Positions 6,289 to 9,960 of a stretch of DNA of 9,960 nt are shown piece after piece. The translations under genes were made by a program, and so were the position numbers. Numbering within the stretch: the first letter of the stretch is position 1; each line of letters begins with the position of its first letter. The stretch spans positions 1 to 9,960 of the forward strand of contig CAKUMR010000025.1 in NCBI GenBank assembly GCA_934667865.1, read 5' to 3'. The notes beneath the pieces were generated by a model. It had not been told where the DNA came from, did no database searches, and was given only the letters and a program-made list of their open reading frames with translations. The DNA comes from an uncultured Oscillospiraceae bacterium. GTDB taxonomy: Bacteria > Bacillota_A > Clostridia > Oscillospirales > Oscillospiraceae.

Positions 6289-7524
6289 GATCTCGGCCTT
6301 GAAGCCGGATATTCTCAGCTTAAAGTCGTTCTTCATGGGGTTGTTTGTGCGCTTCAGCGAGCCGGAGACCTTCTCCAGTGTGCTGTTCTCGTCCTCCTCA
6401 AAGACATACAGGGGGTTGAGGAGAATTTTTCCGTTTTCGTAGCCCACGACCTCCGTGATCTCCATGGTCTTTCTGGACTTGTCGCGCAGGCGGGACAGGT
6501 GGATGATGATGTCCAGCGCCGAGGCGATCTGCTGGCGGATGGCTTCGAGCGGCAGGCCGGACGAGCCTTGCAGCACCATCGTTTCCAGACGGCTGAGCAT
6601 ATCCTGCGTGGAGTTGGCGTGGCCGGTGGAGAGCGAGCCGTCGTGGCCGGTGTTCATGGCCTGAAGCATATCCAGCGCTTCGCCGCCGCGGACCTCGCCG
6701 ACGATGATGCGCTCCGGGCGCATACGCAGAGAGGATTTGATCAGGTCGCGGATGGTGATCTGACCGGCGCCGGAGGCGTTGGCGTTTCGCGTTTCCAGAC
6801 TGACAAGGTTGTCCACGCCCTCGATCTGAAGCTCTGCGGAGTCCTCGATCGTGATGACGCGCTCGTCCTTGGGGATGTAGTTTGACAGGGCGTTGAGGAA
6901 GGTCGTCTTGCCGGAGCCGGTGCCGCCGCTGATGAAGATATTGTACTTCGCGCGGACGAGCAGCTCGAGCTTGTCGGCGATCTCCTGCGTGATGGAGCCG
7001 TAGGAGATGAGCTTCTCTATGGTCATGGGGGTCTTGGAGAACTTACGGATGGTCAGCACGGGGCCGCACAGGGAGATGGGCGGCAGCACCACGTTGACAC
7101 GTGAGCCGTCGGGCAGGCGGGTGTCGCAGATGGGGTTGGCCTGATTGACCTCACGGCCGGCAAGGCCGACGATCCTCTGGATGACGTCCTCCAGACGGCG
7201 CTGGCTTTCAAACTGCTTATCCAGCTTGAACAGGCGGCCGTTCTGCTCGATGAAGATATGCTCTGGGCCGTTGATCATGACCTCGGTGATGGTATCGTCG
7301 CTGATGATGGAATCCAGCAGGCCGAAGCCGCGGATGGAGCTGTAGATCTGCCGGACGACGGACAGGCGCTGCTCGATGGAGCAGTACTGCCCGGCAAGGC
7401 GCTGCGCAACGATGTCCTCGATGCGCTCCTCCAGCTCTTCGTCGGAGATCTTGCTCAGCGGGAGATTTTCCGTGACATATTGCTTCAGCTCCGAAACGAG
7501 CTGCTGTTCCAGATCCGGACTCAT
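6286..7524 (-). CDS. cpaF: CpaF/TadA-type pilus assembly motor ATPase
   Basis: A 412-residue cytoplasmic secretion ATPase of the type II/IV secretion (GspE/VirB11) superfamily, which drives Tad pilus assembly. Visible features in order: an N-terminal helical region; the CpaF-family stretch GFGLLDSIISDDTITEVMIN (about 67-86); the RLPDGSRVN segment (about 149-157); Walker A GGTGSGKTT (200-208, Lys206); the Asp-box-like VITIEDSAEL; Walker B RIIVGEVRGGEA with Glu277; and the His box TGHDGSLSTGHAN with His294 and His302. All catalytic positions are present, so it should hydrolyse ATP. The C-terminal tail (about 375-412) is charged and not part of the core. The start is ATG 7524 with GAGGGGG 9 nt upstream. 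It follows the CpaE-like gene after 24 nt and overlaps the tadB ribosome site at its stop. Sequence composition is GC-rich (39 of 60 in a sample counted by hand). Confidence 0.96.
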   Translation of the reverse strand: MSPDLEQQLVSELKQYVTENLPLSKISDEELEERIEDIVAQRLAGQYCSIEQRLSVVRQIYSSIRGFGLLDSIISDDTITEVMINGPEHIFIEQNGRLFKLDKQFESQRRLEDVIQRIVGLAGREVNQANPICDTRLPDGSRVNVVLPPISLCGPVLTIRKFSKTPMTIEKLISYGSITQEIADKLELLVRAKYNIFISGGTGSGKTTFLNALSNYIPKDERVITIEDSAELQIEGVDNLVSLETRNANASGAGQITIRDLIKSSLRMRPERIIVGEVRGGEALDMLQAMNTGHDGSLSTGHANSTQDMLSRLETMVLQGSSGLPLEAIRQQIASALDIIIHLSRLRDKSRKTMEITEVVGYENGKILLNPLYVFEEDENSTLEKVSGSLKRTNNPMKNDFKLRISGFKAEI

Positions 7525-7548
7525 ATGGCCTTACCCCCTCTTTGCCGG

Positions 7549-8613
7549 TCAGGCGAGAATCTTGTCAAAAATGCCCATGGCGGCAAGCTGCTGCAGAAGC
7601 TGCTGCGGCGTGGCATTCTCAAAGCGCTGCGCACCGCCGATGTTTTTCAGCTCCACACCCTGTAAAATGCGGCCGTTTCTGCTGCTGAACTTGTTGTAGG
7701 CCAGAAGCAGCTGACCCGTCAGCGGCACGTCCGCGCCCTGCTCCAGCGCGGCCAGCGCACGGTAGGCCGAGAACAGCTTGTCGTTGGCATTGACGGAGCC
7801 GTCGCTCACCAGAACCACCGCGGCAGCACGGCGGAAGAACGCAAGCTGCGCCTTGTCCATGGTGAAATCCATATCCACGATGATGTACTCGTAATCGCCC
7901 AGCGTTTGCAGCTCGGAAACGAGCTGGCTCAGATCCTCGCTCGTCAGCTCCATGCGGTCGAGCGCCAGCTTGGGGCGCGAATAGAAGCAAACGCCCGTCG
8001 CGTCCTGCCGGACACAGCTTTCCAGCTTCAGAGGAAGGCTGGCACGCTTGGCCTTGACGGCGTAGATCACATCGCTGAGGTCGAACTGGCCCTCGCCGGA
8101 GAAGAACACGTCCGCCGCGCCGAAGCGCTCGAGATTGAGGTAGAGCGTCTTGCCGCGCTTGGCCGCGAAGCTCACCGCACAGGCTGCGGCCATCGTGGAG
8201 GTGCCCACGCCGCCGCAGGGGGAGGAGAACACCACGATCTTACAGCCGTCGCCGCCGAGCTTCACGCCGGAAATACTTTCCGCGTTTTCCGAATAAATAT
8301 TGAGCACCTGCTTATAGATCAGGTCGACACGCTGGAATTTGCAGATGACCTTCTGACCGCGCAGCGACTCGATGTCCGGCGACTCGACCAGATAGGCAAA
8401 GCCGCAGCGCCGGGGGAGCACAGAGGGGTCGATCTCAAAGCGGTCGCTCGCGGCAAGCACGTCAATGCGCGCCTCGTCCAGCGTTTGCATCGCCGTTTCC
8501 AGATTTGTAAAGGAATAGGTTTCAATTTGCTCGGCATATTTTATGTTAAATGCCGATACAATGCGGCTGAGATAATTTGTATCCTTCTCCACAATAGCCA
8601 GCCTGATCTTCAT
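7549..8613 (-). CDS. cpaE: CpaE/TadZ-like ParA/MinD-family pilus localisation protein with degenerate P-loop
   Basis: A 354-residue cytoplasmic protein. The first 100 residues look like a response-regulator-like receiver (IRLAIVEKD at the first strand) but show no clear phospho-acceptor, only SDRFEID around 56-62. Residues about 125-320 form a MinD/ParA-type NTPase fold: VFSSPCGGVGTSTMAAA (128-144) in the deviant Walker A place, TLYLNLERFG (157-166) for A', and YIIVDMDF (243-250, Asp247) for Walker B. The deviant Walker A of MinD/ParA proteins is KGGxGKT; here Cys133 replaces the signature Lys and Thr138 the Walker Lys, and Asn160 sits at the usual A' Asp. CpaE/TadZ proteins commonly have altered P-loops and place the pilus machine at a cell site. 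The start is ATG 8613 with GGGAGGGA 7 nt upstream. It is the first gene of the operon. Confidence 0.88.
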   Translation of the reverse strand: MKIRLAIVEKDTNYLSRIVSAFNIKYAEQIETYSFTNLETAMQTLDEARIDVLAASDRFEIDPSVLPRRCGFAYLVESPDIESLRGQKVICKFQRVDLIYKQVLNIYSENAESISGVKLGGDGCKIVVFSSPCGGVGTSTMAAACAVSFAAKRGKTLYLNLERFGAADVFFSGEGQFDLSDVIYAVKAKRASLPLKLESCVRQDATGVCFYSRPKLALDRMELTSEDLSQLVSELQTLGDYEYIIVDMDFTMDKAQLAFFRRAAAVVLVSDGSVNANDKLFSAYRALAALEQGADVPLTGQLLLAYNKFSSRNGRILQGVELKNIGGAQRFENATPQQLLQQLAAMGIFDKILA

Positions 8614-8711
8614 GCGGTTATCCCTCCCGTGCAGGATTTATATTTATTCATTATTTGTCTTACTTGTAACCGTAATATTTGGTAAGGGTTTCCTAACTTT
8701 ACAATTTATTC
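8614..8711 (-). promoter_or_regulatory. Predicted 5' leader of the tad operon mRNA
   Basis: If transcription starts about 7 nt after the -10 box (near 8711), the cpaE-like mRNA has a leader of about 98 nt. It is AT-rich until the ribosome site. CGGUUA (8672-8667) is exactly complementary to UAACCG (8620-8615), which lies between the ribosome site and the ATG, and CUUAC (8686-8682) can pair with GUAAG (8663-8659). These helices are short, so a regulatory role is only a possibility. Confidence 0.4.
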
Positions 8712-8717
8712 AAAAAT

Positions 8718-8746
8718 AGTATATCAGGCGTTCATATTCCTGTCAA
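8718..8746 (-). promoter_or_regulatory. Sigma-A promoter of the tad operon
   Basis: On the minus strand, TTGACA (8746-8741) is separated by 17 bp from TATACT (8723-8718). The spacer ends in TGA directly before the -10 box, giving an extended -10 TGn motif (8726-8724). The -35 is perfect and the -10 one base off consensus, with ideal spacing. Expected start near 8711. It would transcribe the cpaE-like gene and all downstream tad genes. Confidence 0.85.
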
Positions 8747-8794
8747 CAGCTTTCGATATTTTCCGATTGTTTTTCCAAATCTGGCAGTTCTTTT

Positions 8795-8816
8795 ACGGCG
8801 CCCCGGGGAACGCCGT
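8795..8816. repeat. Inverted repeat between the divergent promoters
   Basis: ACGGCG (8795-8800) and CGCCGT (8811-8816) flank CCCCGGGGAA, whose first eight bases are themselves a palindrome. It lies near the midpoint between the two -35 boxes and 20 bp upstream of the tdh -35. It could be an operator or, as TTCTTT follows on the plus strand, a weak terminator-like element. No transcript is known to reach it. Confidence 0.5.
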
Positions 8817-8836
8817 TCTTTCCTGCACACGGAGGA

Positions 8837-8865
8837 TTGACATTTCCGGGAAAAAACGGTATACT
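8837..8865 (+). promoter_or_regulatory. Sigma-A promoter of tdh
   Basis: TTGACA (8837-8842), a 17-bp spacer, and TATACT (8860-8865). Expected start near 8872, about 71 nt ahead of the tdh ATG. The hexamers and spacing are identical to those of the divergent tad promoter, but there is no extended -10 here. Confidence 0.85.
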
Positions 8866-8876
8866 GTCTTTGTAGC

Positions 8877-8924
8877 ATAGACTAATTTCTCATTTTTGTC
8901 TATATGTTGCGCACAACTGTGCGT
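8877..8924 (+). promoter_or_regulatory. Two short hairpins in the tdh leader
   Basis: First stem: ATAGAC (8877-8882) with GTCTAT (8898-8903), loop of 15 nt. Second stem: CGCAC (8910-8914) with GTGCG (8919-8923), loop AACT; a G-U pair (8909 with 8924) may extend it. The second ends 5 nt before the ribosome site AGGGAGG (8929-8935). They could be RNA structures or protein-binding palindromes just downstream of the promoter. No U-tract follows, so it is not a terminator. Confidence 0.45.
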
Positions 8925-8942
8925 ATTCAGGGAGGATTCACC

Positions 8943-9960
8943 ATGCAGGAATGGATGGACGCCATCGTCAAACCGGCTCCCGCCGAGGGTCTGGAGCTGC
9001 GGCGCGTCCCTGTCCCCGTGCCGGGGCCGGGCGAGGTGCTGATCAAGGTACACAAGACCGCCATCTGCGGCACGGACGTACATATTTATAAATGGAATCC
9101 GTGGTCGCAGCAGCACGTCCGGCCGCCGCAGGTCATCGGCCACGAGTATGTCGGAGAGATCGCCGCGCTGGGCGCGGGCGTGGAGGATCTTTCCATCGGC
9201 CAGCGCGTCAGCGGCGAGGGCCACATCACCTGCGGCCGCTGCCGCAACTGCCATTCCGGCAACATCCAGTGGTGCAAGGATCATGTGGGCGTGGGCGTGG
9301 ACCGCGACGGCGCCTTTGCCGAATACGTCTGCATCCCCTCGCGCAACGTCATTCTGATTGACGAAAGCCTGCCGGAGGATGTTGTAGCCTTCTTTGATGC
9401 CTTCGGCAACGCCACGCACACCGCGCTGATGTTTCCCCTCGTTGGCGAGGACGTGCTGATCGCCGGCGCGGGGCCCATCGGCATCATCGCCGCAGGCATC
9501 TGCAAATACGCCGGCGCACGCCGCGTGGTCATCACGGACAGGAACGAATACCGCCTCGACCTCGCGCGGAAGATGGGCGCGGATGCCGCCGTGAACATCG
9601 AAAACGAGGACATCCGCGAGATCATGCGCAAGCAGGGCCTGACGGAGGGCTTCGACGTGGGCCTTGAAATGTCCGGCAGCGGCGCGGCCTTCCACCAGAT
9701 GGTCTCCGTCATGCGCAACGGCGGCAAGATCTCCCTGCTCGGCCTGGGCGACGGCCCGATCTCCGTGGACATGAACCGGATCATCACCAAGGGGCTGACG
9801 CTTCAGGGCATCTACGGCCGCAAGATGGACAACTGGCACCAGATGTCCTACATGGTGCAGGGCGGACTGGATCTCACACCCGTCATCACCCACCGCTTCC
9901 ACTATACCGACTTCCAGAAGGGCTTCGACGCCATGCTGAGCGGCAACTCCGGCAAGGTCG
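8943..9960 (+). CDS. tdh: L-threonine 3-dehydrogenase (3' end just outside window)
   Basis: A zinc-dependent medium-chain dehydrogenase that oxidises L-threonine to 2-amino-3-ketobutyrate with NAD+ in the cytoplasm, the first step to glycine and acetyl-CoA (with Kbl). 339 codons are visible and end at GNSGKV, which aligns from memory with the last residues of the 341-residue E. coli enzyme (SGKVILSWD), so only a few codons are missing. Catalytic zinc ligands: Cys42 (AICGTDVHIY) and His67-Glu68 (GHEYVGE). Structural zinc Cys: 97, 100, 103 and 111 (GHITCGRCRNCHSG). NAD-binding GAGPIG at 174-179, then NEYRLDLARKMGA. EGFDVGLEMSG and THRF are characteristic of Tdh rather than general alcohol or sorbitol dehydrogenases. 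The start is ATG 8943 with AGGGAGG 7 nt upstream; Met5 is less well placed. It has its own promoter, divergent from the tad operon. Whether kbl follows cannot be seen. Confidence 0.95.
   Translation, partial: MQEWMDAIVKPAPAEGLELRRVPVPVPGPGEVLIKVHKTAICGTDVHIYKWNPWSQQHVRPPQVIGHEYVGEIAALGAGVEDLSIGQRVSGEGHITCGRCRNCHSGNIQWCKDHVGVGVDRDGAFAEYVCIPSRNVILIDESLPEDVVAFFDAFGNATHTALMFPLVGEDVLIAGAGPIGIIAAGICKYAGARRVVITDRNEYRLDLARKMGADAAVNIENEDIREIMRKQGLTEGFDVGLEMSGSGAAFHQMVSVMRNGGKISLLGLGDGPISVDMNRIITKGLTLQGIYGRKMDNWHQMSYMVQGGLDLTPVITHRFHYTDFQKGFDAMLSGNSGKV

Larger units (their letters stand above)
8614..8942. other. Divergent intergenic control region between tad operon and tdh
   Basis: This 329-bp gap has no ORF I can support. 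It holds two outward-facing sigma-A promoters with leaders of about 98 nt (tad) and 71 nt (tdh), and an inverted repeat between the promoters. Most of the tad half is AT-rich; the centre (8795-8816) is GC-rich. I looked for a c-di-GMP riboswitch in the tad leader, as such switches sit ahead of some clostridial pilus genes, and saw none of the expected conserved bases. Confidence 0.8.

Noticed and set aside
4647..6302. 551-codon plus-strand open frame
   Set aside because: It is antisense to tadC and tadB, both clearly recognisable; its protein is rich in Gln/His/Asp/Leu with no motif.
7906..8685. 259-codon plus-strand open frame
   Set aside because: It is antisense to the CpaE-like gene and runs into the AT-rich leader; no ribosome site or family features.
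8614..8711. c-di-GMP riboswitch ahead of the tad operon
   Set aside because: Such switches occur upstream of some clostridial pilus genes, but the leader is AT-rich and shows none of the conserved GEMM loop bases or its tetraloop-receptor arrangement.
8793..9902. 369-codon minus-strand open frame
   Set aside because: It is antisense to tdh, whose zinc and NAD motifs are intact; the frame also runs across the tdh promoter and leader.

Overview
The window looks like part of a chromosome from a monoderm Firmicute, most likely a gut-type clostridium of the Oscillospiraceae/Ruminococcaceae kind. The grounds are strong GGAGG-type ribosome sites, sigma-A consensus promoters, moderately high GC, and a compact Tad (tight adherence, type IVc) pilus operon that has no outer-membrane secretin, CpaB or TadD gene. 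Genus cannot be fixed from the sequence alone.

Layout: the minus strand carries one operon, read from right to left: cpaE/tadZ-like ATPase (8613-7549), cpaF/tadA motor ATPase (7524-6286), tadB (6275-5421) and tadC (5408-4539) platform proteins, a 71-residue Flp-like pilin (4493-4278), a TadE-like pseudopilin (4165-3539), a giant 1128-residue membrane-anchored protein resembling DUF5702 proteins of clostridial Tad loci (3523-137), and the start of a lipoprotein gene (88-1, runs off the window). A 329-bp intergenic region (8614-8942) holds two divergent promoters with identical boxes (TTGACA, 17 bp, TATACT). One drives the tad operon. The other drives an L-threonine 3-dehydrogenase gene (tdh, 8943 to the window end) on the plus strand, which lacks only its last few codons.

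How the genes work together: CpaF would power assembly, TadB and TadC would form the inner-membrane platform, the small Flp-like protein would be the fibre subunit, TadE and the DUF5702-like protein would be minor or surface components, and CpaE would localise the machine. Translation signals are layered. At three junctions (cpaF-tadB, tadB-tadC, tadE-DUF5702) the Shine-Dalgarno sequence overlaps the upstream stop codon, which suggests coupling. The pilin gene instead has its own spaced site and is followed by a strong 13-bp hairpin, a likely device for making more pilin than machinery.

The points most worth a second look are: the pilin and the giant protein lack the usual Glu+5 of prepilins while TadE has it, and no prepilin peptidase is in view; both ParA/MinD signature lysines are lost in the CpaE-like protein; the giant DUF5702-like protein has a clearly AT-richer C-terminal patch; and the divergent promoters are of near-perfect consensus. 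I see no mobile elements, CRISPR arrays, tRNA or rRNA genes.
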